From Phycisphaerales bacterium (lineage in GTDB: Bacteria; Planctomycetota; Phycisphaerae; Phycisphaerales; UBA1924): a stretch of DNA of 16,941 nt. The notes beneath the pieces were generated by a model. The model ran no database searches. It was not told the origin of the DNA and worked only from the letters and a program-made list of their open reading frames with translations. Shown here one piece after another: positions 1 through 8,499 of this stretch (position 1 is the first letter of the stretch; each line of letters begins with the position of its first letter). The DNA lies in the NCBI GenBank assembly GCA_016764015.1, contig JAESSR010000197.1:1-16941 (forward strand), read 5' to 3'. Both the position numbers and the translations under genes were made by a program.

Positions 1-2545
1 AGAGATTGGCCGATGCTGGATCACCCAGATCGAACACCCGCCCGCCGGTACGGTTGGCGAGGGCGATCAAGGCTTGTGGGTCTGCGCTCAGGTGTTTGAA
101 CTCATCGACGCCGGTCACCTGCAATCCTGCAATCGTCGGCTGCAACGGTTGATCGGCTTGGTGCGGGCTCGCGATCACGACATGCACGCCGGTACCCAAC
201 TCATCGACCACGCCAGTGTATTGCCCAGAGCCAACCTGCACCAAGTTCAGCGTTCGTGCTTGCCCGGAAGCATCAAACACCTGCACGGCGACATCTAAGC
301 CATCGATCGGCACGCCATCGGGATCAATCGCGTTGTACTCAATCTCGGCTCGGTTGTTGCGAACGACCAACGACAACTCCCCGGGCTCGTCTTGATCGCT
401 CCGCATTGTCCAGCTCGCAACATTCGTCCAGAACGATGCAAACACATCCGATTCGATCCACTTGCCCGACCACCGAGAGACATCGGATGTAAAGACACTC
501 ACCCGCCCAAGCTCAACCTGATGGAACGCAAAGATCGGCTCGCCCTGCGACGAAACAATCGGCGTCGATACCCGCGGGTCATCGCTGATGGTCTCGGTGA
601 TTACCAGCCCGCTCAGCTCGGGCAATCTGCCGAGGAATCCTGTCGCGGGTGTATCGTTCTCAAGCACAATCGGTGAGACCACCCCCTCGCGGACCATCGG
701 CGTGCGCACGACCCGGATCGCTTTGAGGAACACCCTGGGCAGCACACTCGGGTTGCGCACGCGGTAGTACACGCCCCCGGAGTTCTTGGCGATGGTGCGC
801 ATGGTTAATTCATCCGCGCCGTCCCCCACCGCGATCGTCGAGACCTTAATCCCCATCTCGCCAATCTCTTTGGCAAGCTGAGGCAGCTTTTCAGCATTCT
901 GCGATTCTCCATCTGAGAGCAAAACGATATGCTTGGTATTGGCATCGATCGAGTTGAGCATCCCGCCGGCCATCTGTAGTGCGGGCGCTATGTTCGTGCC
1001 TCCAGAACTAGATATCGAAGCGATCTGCGAGTGTGTTGTTTCAGGCTGATCATTCGGTCCGATCTTCACAACCATCCTGGCAGTATTCGAAAACGACACG
1101 ACGCCAATCAAATCTTTCTCATCAAGAATTTTAATCGCACCGGCTGCCGCATCGTTCGCAATCGCTTGCTGCGATCGTGACGACCCCATCACCTTGTTGC
1201 GCATCGATCCCGACGAATCGAGCACCAATACCACCGCGACCGCGGGGACTATCAAGTCATCGGCCACATCAAGCTTTACCGGCAAGATGTCTTCGATCAC
1301 CGATCCCTGCCATCCTCCAGCCCCGAGCGCTTCGCGCCCGCCGACAAAGATCACCCCGCCGCCAAGATCCTGAACATAGGTATTGATGAGTGAATCGGCT
1401 TCGAGCTCAAGTGCATCCCTCGGCGTGTTGACCATCACGACAAGATCATACGCTTCGATCTCGAGCAGATCGGTCGGGAACTGCCCGGGGATCACCACAT
1501 CGATCACCCACTTCGCTTGTGTAAGTGTGCTGATCAAGTGGGCAGCCTGCGAAACACCACTTTCATCAATCTGTGCCGCAACAAGCACGCGCCCCTTGCC
1601 TGAGGTCATCGTGACCCCGCCGGCTTGGTTGTTTCCTAGGCTCGTATCGCCGTTGTATGTTGCATCGCCGGTGCTGATAGGGATGTACCGAGCCTCAAAT
1701 CGATGCACGCGCCCAGACCCAAGTCGCACAGGCAACACAAGCACGCTCTGTCCGGGCACCACTTGGATCGCCCGGAGTTTCCCGGGAAGATCGCCATTAA
1801 TATCCACAGGCTCTGCGTTATAAAACAACGCCAACTCACCGTTTGAACTGCCAAGGCTCCGGAGCACCACGCGGACATCAACAATCGATTCGGGAAGCGA
1901 ACGCGCAGGCATCTCGACCGATTCCACGATCACTTCTTCTTGCACCGCATATCGTATTGGCACGACATCAATCGGGATATCTGCGGGAATCTGATCGAGC
2001 CCGCTCGTGGTCGATCGCCCGTCAGAGATGAGAACAATCCGTGCATTGGCATCGGGCGGGAACTGCATCCTCGCCCGTTCGATTGCCTTCAGCAAATCAC
2101 TTCCATCGACAGATTCAATCTCGATGGCTCGATCGAGCACCTGTGATTTGGTAGGCAATGCGATTGTTTGCGCCCGTCCATCGAAAGCGATAATCCCGAG
2201 CCGATCATCGGGCTGGCGTTCGCCGCTGGCATTGGCAAGAAAACCACGAGATGCCTGATCGATCGTGATCGCCATCCCCAGCTCATCACGCCCAAACGAC
2301 GCGAAGCTCTGCACGGACATCGAAGTATCGACAACAGCAATCACCGAGAGATCGTTCGCTGTTTCTACCTTGTAGACGCCGCTCATGGCGATGCCTAGAA
2401 CCCCAAAGAGCAGCACACGAATCATCACCGCGATCGCCCGTCTGAATCGTGGAATCCCACGCATCCAACGCCACCCGAGCACACCCGACACCACACCCAC
2501 AAGCGTAAGAAAGAGCCACCAAGGTTGGTCGATTGCGATGTTCAC
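1..2545 (-). CDS. Membrane protein with two VWA domains and a GATase-like domain (partial, C-terminus beyond window)
   Basis: The frame is open from a GTG at 2545 to the left edge: 848 codons without a stop, so the C-terminus is missing. An in-frame TAG lies just upstream, so this GTG is the first possible start. It overlaps the stop of the upstream gene by 4 bp (GTGA), which suggests translational coupling. Residues 9-27 and 37-57 look like membrane helices. A first VWA domain follows, with MIDAS-like DTSMS at 73-77 and D175. Residues about 318-425 resemble the class I glutamine-amidotransferase-like domain found in large VWA proteins (LGGGVIFVGG near 394). A second VWA domain has a canonical metal site: DSSGS 443-447, T517 and D545. 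Such proteins usually sit beside MoxR ATPase and DUF58 genes and are thought to act at the cell envelope. The amidotransferase-like domain shows no obvious catalytic Cys here, so binding or scaffolding is more likely than catalysis. Exact role unknown. Confidence 0.88.
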   Translation of the reverse strand, partial: MNIAIDQPWWLFLTLVGVVSGVLGWRWMRGIPRFRRAIAVMIRVLLFGVLGIAMSGVYKVETANDLSVIAVVDTSMSVQSFASFGRDELGMAITIDQASRGFLANASGERQPDDRLGIIAFDGRAQTIALPTKSQVLDRAIEIESVDGSDLLKAIERARMQFPPDANARIVLISDGRSTTSGLDQIPADIPIDVVPIRYAVQEEVIVESVEMPARSLPESIVDVRVVLRSLGSSNGELALFYNAEPVDINGDLPGKLRAIQVVPGQSVLVLPVRLGSGRVHRFEARYIPISTGDATYNGDTSLGNNQAGGVTMTSGKGRVLVAAQIDESGVSQAAHLISTLTQAKWVIDVVIPGQFPTDLLEIEAYDLVVMVNTPRDALELEADSLINTYVQDLGGGVIFVGGREALGAGGWQGSVIEDILPVKLDVADDLIVPAVAVVLVLDSSGSMRNKVMGSSRSQQAIANDAAAGAIKILDEKDLIGVVSFSNTARMVVKIGPNDQPETTHSQIASISSSGGTNIAPALQMAGGMLNSIDANTKHIVLLSDGESQNAEKLPQLAKEIGEMGIKVSTIAVGDGADELTMRTIAKNSGGVYYRVRNPSVLPRVFLKAIRVVRTPMVREGVVSPIVLENDTPATGFLGRLPELSGLVITETISDDPRVSTPIVSSQGEPIFAFHQVELGRVSVFTSDVSRWSGKWIESDVFASFWTNVASWTMRSDQDEPGELSLVVRNNRAEIEYNAIDPDGVPIDGLDVAVQVFDASGQARTLNLVQVGSGQYTGVVDELGTGVHVVIASPHQADQPLQPTIAGLQVTGVDEFKHLSADPQALIALANRTGGRVFDLGDPASANL

Positions 2546-4752
2546 CCGTCGCTACCTGCTGCTTTCTTTGCGGGCTTGGACTCAGGCTTGGCAGTCGCAT
2601 CTTTCCCCTGAGGCGCGATCGTCCCACCCTGCTCCATTGAATCTGCTCGTTCCTTCACCCGCTTGAATGCTTCGCGCACAACCCGACGGTACTTGCGAGG
2701 CACCTGCTGCTGATCGAGCGCACGCTGGGCTTGCTCCGAAGCCTGGCGAAACCGCTCGGCTGTTTGCTTCGTACTTCCTGGCTCGGATGCTTCGCCCTCG
2801 GGCGCATACCACTTGCCGACCGGCTCGCCAGCACCCGCGTTGTTTTCGCCGCGAGCATCAACTGGCACGAAGTCAGGTTTGGTCTTTGCATCAGCAACCT
2901 TTTGCTCATCATCTGGCGAACGAGGCTCATCGCCAGCACCACCAGATGGCTCCTCTTGATTCTCGTTCAACCGCCGACCGGAAGCTCCGCCCTGCTGATC
3001 CTCATTGCTCTCTTGTTGTTCAAGCACTTCGCGTGCTTGGTCGCGGATATCCTCCGCTTGCTCGCGGCTGCGCTGCGCCCGTTCTTTGTACTCTTTCATC
3101 TTCTCCAATGCATCTTCGAGTGAACGCTTCCCCTCTTGCTCCTGCTGTTTCCCATCATCCTGCTCGCTACTTTGCTCTTGATTCGGTTGCTCAGTATCTC
3201 CTTGTTCCTCAGAATCTTGCAACTCTTGTGATTCTTCTTTAGACTCGCCAGCGGACTCTTGCCCTGTGTGTTCGTCCGTCTGCTCGACAGATTGACTCTC
3301 TTCGCCTTGCTGTGAATCTTCGCTCTCGCTTTGCTGCGATTCATCCCCCTCTGACGACTCGCTCTGCTTTTCCTGCGCTTGATTCTCTTCGCTACCAGAT
3401 TCCTGTGATTCGGAATCTGATCCCTCACGCTCCGTTGAGCGTTCACTCTCTTTCTCAGGATTTTGCTCGGAGCTCTGTTGTGAGCCTTGCTCTACTGAAC
3501 CCTCACCTGACTCATTGCCCTCATCTGCACCCTGCTCACCCTCTGATTGCTCACCGGCTTGCTCATCATCGGCTTGTTCATCGGCTTGCTCGTCTGATTG
3601 CTCCGCATCCGATTCTTGGTCTTCCTCTTTGGCCGACTCTTGAGGCTCACGGATATCTTCCGCCTCATCACGGATCGACTCGGCCAGTTCTTGTACAGGA
3701 TCACGCTCAGATAAATCTTCAGGCTCATCCTCCAACGAATCCGGCTCAACCGCATCGGCGAGCTGCTCAAGCTGCTGAGCCAACATCTCACGCTCGGCAT
3801 CACTCATCTGATCGATCTGATCTCGCAACTCATCGAGCTGCTCTTGAGCCTGGTCGAAATCTTGCTCCTTGATCGACTCGGCAAAGTCATCGAGAGGCTG
3901 ATCCCAAGATTCTGCTTCAAGCGATTGATTCTGAGCCTCCGCGATCCGATCACGCAGCTGCTGCCCTTGAGATTGTGCTTCCTCTGCCTGCTCATCAAAC
4001 GCATCAGCGAGTTGCTCAAGCTTGGCCGCCGTGCGTGCGTTGGCTTGATCAGTATCCTCTACGCCTTGGGCAAGCTCTTCCTTGAGCGACTCAATCTCGG
4101 CGATTGCTTCTTGCACCTCAGTTGTTTCATCCTCGATATCTTCAATCAACTCGCTGAGTGAATCTTCCACAGCATCGATCTTGGCGATCGCCTGCTCTGG
4201 AATCACATTCTGTGATGGTTGATCGCCAACAGCACGCATCGGCATCCAAACGCCTATTGAAACTGACAAAGCAAGCAACCCGCCCGCACGCCACCAGTTT
4301 TTCGTATCCACACGATCAAAGGCACGCCCGATCTCAACGCCAGCAGCAGCCGTCTGGGCCTGTCTCTGGGCGAGGGCCACAAAGCCCTTCGATTGCGTTT
4401 CATGCCCTTGTTCCGATTCAAGTTCGATCGCCGAGCGAATCTGGCTCTTGAGCCCAAGCCGATCATCGAGCACACTTGCCCCTTGGGCATCACTCAATCG
4501 TCCTCGTACCCCGTCGAGTACACTAAGCACAAATGCAACCACCCCAGCACCAATCAGCCAGCCCCACCACCATTGCGAACCCACTACCCATCCGGTCAAT
4601 CTTGATAGCGCAATCAATAAAACCGCAGCCACGAACACTCGAACAAGCCAGTACCCCATCGCATCAATCACTCGTCGGCGAAAAACAACCCCCGCCGCCC
4701 GGTGGGCGATGCTGCGAGGCGTTTGATTCAAGTTGTGTTGAACATCTTCCAT
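2542..4752 (-). CDS. Membrane protein with long acidic, Gln/Glu/Ser-rich coiled-coil region (DUF4175-like)
   Basis: 736 residues. Hydrophobic helices lie at about 34-52, 61-80 and 154-172. They are followed by a charged helical segment (about 185-330) with heptad-like Leu/Ile spacing, then a very low-complexity stretch (about 335-600) made almost only of E, Q, S, D and G. The C-terminus is basic, with VPRKYRRVVREAFKRVKER around 693-711; this resembles the 'PxxYRxxVRxYF' tail I associate with planctomycete proteins of MoxR/VWA clusters. It is the upstream partner of the VWA gene, overlapping it by 4 bp, so the two are probably co-translated. The arrangement suggests a membrane-anchored scaffold with a disordered acidic domain, in the periplasm or cytoplasm depending on topology. 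The start ATG is the first in frame; the divergent trpD begins 100 bp away. The DUF4175-like label is a family-level guess; no enzymatic motif is visible. Confidence 0.85.
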   Translation of the reverse strand: MEDVQHNLNQTPRSIAHRAAGVVFRRRVIDAMGYWLVRVFVAAVLLIALSRLTGWVVGSQWWWGWLIGAGVVAFVLSVLDGVRGRLSDAQGASVLDDRLGLKSQIRSAIELESEQGHETQSKGFVALAQRQAQTAAAGVEIGRAFDRVDTKNWWRAGGLLALSVSIGVWMPMRAVGDQPSQNVIPEQAIAKIDAVEDSLSELIEDIEDETTEVQEAIAEIESLKEELAQGVEDTDQANARTAAKLEQLADAFDEQAEEAQSQGQQLRDRIAEAQNQSLEAESWDQPLDDFAESIKEQDFDQAQEQLDELRDQIDQMSDAEREMLAQQLEQLADAVEPDSLEDEPEDLSERDPVQELAESIRDEAEDIREPQESAKEEDQESDAEQSDEQADEQADDEQAGEQSEGEQGADEGNESGEGSVEQGSQQSSEQNPEKESERSTEREGSDSESQESGSEENQAQEKQSESSEGDESQQSESEDSQQGEESQSVEQTDEHTGQESAGESKEESQELQDSEEQGDTEQPNQEQSSEQDDGKQQEQEGKRSLEDALEKMKEYKERAQRSREQAEDIRDQAREVLEQQESNEDQQGGASGRRLNENQEEPSGGAGDEPRSPDDEQKVADAKTKPDFVPVDARGENNAGAGEPVGKWYAPEGEASEPGSTKQTAERFRQASEQAQRALDQQQVPRKYRRVVREAFKRVKERADSMEQGGTIAPQGKDATAKPESKPAKKAAGSDG

Positions 4753-4852
4753 TCCACTGATTCTACAACATCCAATCGCTCCAAGATGCGTTTGTGTTCA
4801 AACACGCGCCAATGGCACATTCAACGCCACATCTCTGCTACCCTCTCATCGT

Positions 4853-5905
4853 ATGAATCCAGATCAAATCCATCAAATATTGCGTACATTGCTCGCCGGC
4901 ACCCCGCTCGACGAAGCCGCAGCCGAGCAGACCTTCCTTGCGCTGCTCAATGGGCAACTCGACCAATCCCAAACCGGGGCCCTCTTGGCATTGATCCAAA
5001 CCATGCCCCCGAATACCGCCACCCTCACCGGCGCTGCCCGCGCGATGCGTGCACATGTCGAAAAAGTGGAATATACATGCGCCCCGGGCGAAGTCCTTAT
5101 CGACACCTGTGGCACTGGAGGCGCCCCCAAATCCTTTAATGTCTCCACCGCCGCCGCGATCGTCGCGGCAGGGGTGCAGCTCCCCGCAGAGTCCACCATC
5201 AAACGCATCGTCGTCGCAAAGCACGGCAACCGCTCCCGAACAGGGCGTGGTTCCGCAGAAGTCCTTGAAACCCTCGGTGTCAAAGTCGATGCCTCGCCAA
5301 CGGTTCAATCCAAATGCCTCAAGGAGGCCGGCGTGTGCTTCTGCTTTGCGATCCATCATCACCCTGCAATGAAACACGCGATGGGCCCGCGTCGATCACT
5401 CGGATTCCCAACCATCTTCAATGCCCTTGGCCCATTGACCAACCCCGCTGGCGCCGATCGCCAACTCATCGGAGTCTACGACAACGCCCTCGTCGAACCC
5501 ATGGCCCAGACCCTCGCCAATCTCGGCGCAAAACGAGCCATGATCGTCCACGCCCACGACGGGCTCGACGAACTCACCACCACCGCACCCACGCGCATCA
5601 TGCATGTCCGTGATGGCGTACTCCAAGAAGAAGCCATCGACGCTCAAGATTTCGGGCTGCCACGCACCACGCTCGATCAACTCCAAGCATCGAGCGTCGA
5701 GCACAGCGCCGAAATCATCGCCGACATCTTCGCGGGCAACCCAAGCCCGTATAGCGACATGGTGATCCTCACCACCGCTGGAGCATTACTCGTCGCCGAC
5801 GCGTGCCACGACTTCGCATCTGGCATCGAACTCGCCAGAGCATCTATCAACGATGGGTATGCAAAAACGACACTCGATCGGTTGATCGAAGTGTCGCAGA
5901 GTTAA
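4853..5905 (+). CDS. trpD: Anthranilate phosphoribosyltransferase
   Basis: 350 residues, the normal length for TrpD, the enzyme joining anthranilate to PRPP to give N-(5-phosphoribosyl)anthranilate in tryptophan synthesis. An N-terminal helical domain (about 1-70) precedes the nucleoside-phosphorylase-like domain. The PRPP loop DTCGTGG lies at 84-90, FNVSTA at 95-100, VAKHGNRS at 121-128, MGPRRSLGFPTIFNALGPLTNP at about 177-198, and the Mg-binding pair at 239-240 in HDGLDE. Deviations: the Asp usual after GTGG is Ala91, about ten extra residues (109-118) sit before VAKHGNR, and the usual SSxxG after KHGNR is RTGRG. No other trp gene is in the window, so it stands alone. No clear Shine-Dalgarno precedes the ATG. 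A divergent TrpD-like paralogue is possible, but the anthranilate-site and Mg motifs favour a real TrpD. Confidence 0.93.
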   Translation: MNPDQIHQILRTLLAGTPLDEAAAEQTFLALLNGQLDQSQTGALLALIQTMPPNTATLTGAARAMRAHVEKVEYTCAPGEVLIDTCGTGGAPKSFNVSTAAAIVAAGVQLPAESTIKRIVVAKHGNRSRTGRGSAEVLETLGVKVDASPTVQSKCLKEAGVCFCFAIHHHPAMKHAMGPRRSLGFPTIFNALGPLTNPAGADRQLIGVYDNALVEPMAQTLANLGAKRAMIVHAHDGLDELTTTAPTRIMHVRDGVLQEEAIDAQDFGLPRTTLDQLQASSVEHSAEIIADIFAGNPSPYSDMVILTTAGALLVADACHDFASGIELARASINDGYAKTTLDRLIEVSQS

Positions 5906-5923
5906 CCAAAGTTTTTATCCGAT

Positions 5924-6008
5924 GACACTACTCGACGCGAAGCGGCGCAGTAGTGTCTTACCTCATACCCAAGCACTCACACTACTGCGCCGATGACGGC
6001 GAGTAGTG
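5924..6008. repeat. Inverted pair of ~30-bp palindromes (BIME-like), possible bidirectional terminator
   Basis: Between convergent trpD and the kinase gene lie two hairpins. The first pairs GACACTACT (5924-5932) with AGTAGTGTC (5949-5957) around a GC-rich inner stem closed by GAA. The second pairs CACTACT (5980-5986) plus CGCC with GGCG plus AGTAGTG (5998-6008). The second unit, reverse-complemented, closely matches the first, so they are inverted copies of one element. The inner arms 5943-5956 and 5979-5992 are also perfectly complementary over 14 bp, giving an alternative central hairpin. No long T-tract follows on either strand, so intrinsic termination is possible but not classical. Confidence 0.75.
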
Positions 6009-6027
6009 GCACCCACTCCAACCATAT

Positions 6028-8460
6028 CTACTCGCGGGTGTAGCCATTATTGTTGAGCACCAAGAGCAGATCATGCACAGTCCGATCTGAGATCGGCACA
6101 ATGGTGTGGAACTTGTCCATCACCAGCATTGCTGTATGCTCATCAGACTGCCCCGGCATGGTGCCCAGCACCAGCACGCCATCGAATGACTTGGTGAGGA
6201 TCCATTGCTGAGTCCTCATGATAAACTCGGGTGAATCAACCGGAACTGACCCGATCGCGTTGGCGAGTTCTGCCGTCTGCTCGATCACAAACTCATCATC
6301 TGTAGTTGAACCCAGATCACCTAAGATCGTCAATCCCTTATCGCGGAGCTGATTGATTCCGACCTGCAACTCTGTGAACACTGCCGGATCAATCGGCTGG
6401 GCAAGCATCGGCACTATCAGTACCTCGGCATCGACCATCTTGATCCCATCGAGCATAGAAGATGCTTCATCAATGTACTGTGAATCAGAAAGTGAGATTA
6501 CGACATTGGTGCCATCAATACGAATCTCGGCTCCAGCAACTGACACCATCGGAGCCTGCGGTGCCAGTGATGCCTGTGGTGCCACGGGCGTTGCGGGTGT
6601 ATTGTTGTTGTAAAATACAGGAGTGAACATCGCGAGTGCTACTGCGCCGCCCGCAAACAACACGACCATCCCAAGAAGTCCGGCAAACACGACAGCGACA
6701 CCTGGTGTGTTGGAAAAATCATTCTTCCGCTTACGATTCGCATTCATCCGCTTGCCAGCTCGTGATCGCATCTGGTGCGCACGCTTGCGTGCATCCTTGA
6801 TCTGCTGGGCTGCGGGCTTGCGATCGTTTGCATCACGCAATGGTCGCGGCGCATGCACGGCTCGCTCTTCATGAGCATGCACATTGGCATTGGCTCGGCG
6901 CACACTGCCCATACCCCGCAGCGCAGGTTCATCGGCTACCCGCTCCGCTCCGCTACTTGCATTGTACTTGCCAGACCACCAACTCGCCAGCACTGCCTTA
7001 GGGCGACCAACGCGGGCGCGAGGATTGTCATTCCCGGGCGCACCAACCCTTGGCGATGGTGAAGCTGGCATCGGTGGCACTGGTGAACGCCCAATGCTGA
7101 TTGGCATATCAAACTCTGGAGCGGCGATCGACTCAACCTGGTTGGCCGCGGCAACATCACCCTGCGAAACACTCGGCAGATCGATCGGCTTGACACTAAA
7201 CGGATCTTCGGCTGCCAGTACCACACGCAAATCCGCGAGCATCACCGCTGCACTCGGATAGCGACGATCATACTCCGCCATCGAACGGCGCACGATCCAA
7301 CGCAATCCATCTGGGCATCGCTTGGTCAGTTGCGACAATCCGCCATGCGCAGGGAACGAGTTTTCGATCATTGAGAACAACACCGCACCGGCACCATACA
7401 CATCGAACTTCGAGCCATCGATCTGATGGACTTTCACGCCACGAAGAGCCTGGCGCACAAGCTCCGGATCACGGAAATATTCTGTACCATGCGTGGTCAA
7501 TGTCATCGCCGAACGCATAGGAGTAATGAGCCCAAAGTCCACCAAATGAGCCTTGGCGTCCTGTCCGTGCCCATCAACAATGATGTTGTCGGGCTTGACA
7601 TCTTTGTGCCAGAGCTCTGCATTGTGATAGGTGTCGAGCGCGATGAGCAAGTCTTGGCTGTAGCTCATGACCGATTTGAGATGCTCATTTTCGAGCCCTG
7701 AAATACCACTGAGTGAATGCAGCCGAGTGGTCACCATCGAGAGTGATTCGCCAGGCACATACCGCATGACATAGAAGAAACGATCGGGGGTCATCTCATG
7801 CTCAAGCACCAAACCCAATGAACGGGCAGCATCAAGCGCCCGGCTCTCACGCACGATCTGAGGCAAGCTCGAACCATCCTGCAATGAAAACACCTTGATA
7901 ACAACCTGATCAACTTCACCGAGCTTTCGCTTGGCAAAGACTGCCTGTTTTACATCGTCGGGCTCTGCGATATACAGCTTGCCACCAGAACCGCCGCCCT
8001 TGAGCGAACCAACAATTTTATATCCTTCAAACATACCCACTCGCTTGGAGGGTTTATCGCGTGTAGGAGCAGCAGCCATCATATCAGGCACGCGCCGTTC
8101 GACGCCTTCAAGTGCTTCTGATACACCAAAGAGCCGGGCAAAGTTCCCGATTGCAATCCGATACACACAACGACCCGCTGCTTTGATCTCACTGTTGAAT
8201 GCACCGGCGTAATGCTTTGATGCCGACCATCGTCCGATGACAATGCTCAGCACAACCAACGGTGCATAAAGAACCGAAGCAAGGATCGCCCCAACAAGCC
8301 GAAGCGTGTCGGTGACCTCTTCACCGATGAATCGAAAGATGTTTCGGAGAATGAGAAAGGTCATTCCGAATATCTTGGAGAACAGAAAGATTACCGCTGC
8401 GAGCACAAATGCCCCGACGAGTATCGCTGCGATGATTCCGAAGAGAGAGATGATGGTCAT
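6028..8460 (-). CDS. Transmembrane serine/threonine protein kinase with unknown external C-terminal domain
   Basis: 810 residues. Two membrane helices (about 4-26 and 57-76) precede a Hanks-type kinase domain (about 146-415). Visible residues: glycine loop GGGSGG 155-160, Lys189 in VIKVF, Glu205, catalytic HKDVKPDN (Asp287, Asn292), DFG 308-310 and DPE 331-333 in place of APE; all essential residues are kept. A Pro/Ala/Arg-rich linker (about 420-580) leads to a third helix (588-613). The last ~195 residues should then be outside the cytoplasm, while the kinase stays inside. That external part (about 637-810) looks alpha/beta, and I do not recognise it. The gene starts 39 bp after the sigma-factor stop, with a GGGG-rich ribosome site ahead of the ATG, so both are probably one operon. 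This matches the sigma-factor/kinase pairs known in planctomycetes; the ligand is unknown. Confidence 0.92.
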   Translation of the reverse strand: MTIISLFGIIAAILVGAFVLAAVIFLFSKIFGMTFLILRNIFRFIGEEVTDTLRLVGAILASVLYAPLVVLSIVIGRWSASKHYAGAFNSEIKAAGRCVYRIAIGNFARLFGVSEALEGVERRVPDMMAAAPTRDKPSKRVGMFEGYKIVGSLKGGGSGGKLYIAEPDDVKQAVFAKRKLGEVDQVVIKVFSLQDGSSLPQIVRESRALDAARSLGLVLEHEMTPDRFFYVMRYVPGESLSMVTTRLHSLSGISGLENEHLKSVMSYSQDLLIALDTYHNAELWHKDVKPDNIIVDGHGQDAKAHLVDFGLITPMRSAMTLTTHGTEYFRDPELVRQALRGVKVHQIDGSKFDVYGAGAVLFSMIENSFPAHGGLSQLTKRCPDGLRWIVRRSMAEYDRRYPSAAVMLADLRVVLAAEDPFSVKPIDLPSVSQGDVAAANQVESIAAPEFDMPISIGRSPVPPMPASPSPRVGAPGNDNPRARVGRPKAVLASWWSGKYNASSGAERVADEPALRGMGSVRRANANVHAHEERAVHAPRPLRDANDRKPAAQQIKDARKRAHQMRSRAGKRMNANRKRKNDFSNTPGVAVVFAGLLGMVVLFAGGAVALAMFTPVFYNNNTPATPVAPQASLAPQAPMVSVAGAEIRIDGTNVVISLSDSQYIDEASSMLDGIKMVDAEVLIVPMLAQPIDPAVFTELQVGINQLRDKGLTILGDLGSTTDDEFVIEQTAELANAIGSVPVDSPEFIMRTQQWILTKSFDGVLVLGTMPGQSDEHTAMLVMDKFHTIVPISDRTVHDLLLVLNNNGYTRE

Positions 8461-8499
8461 GACCTGCTGCCCCTACGCTGCGTTGAGTAGTTGAGTGTT

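Noticed and set aside
3096..4161. Several long frames on other strands and phases inside the acidic coiled-coil gene
   Set aside because: They arise from the biased codon content (GAG, CAG, GAA, TCT) of the low-complexity region; none has domain or start support.
4794..4805. Short inverted repeat GTGTT-CA-AACAC between the acidic membrane protein and trpD
   Set aside because: Arms of only five bases are expected by chance, and no promoter elements line up with it, so I do not call an operator.
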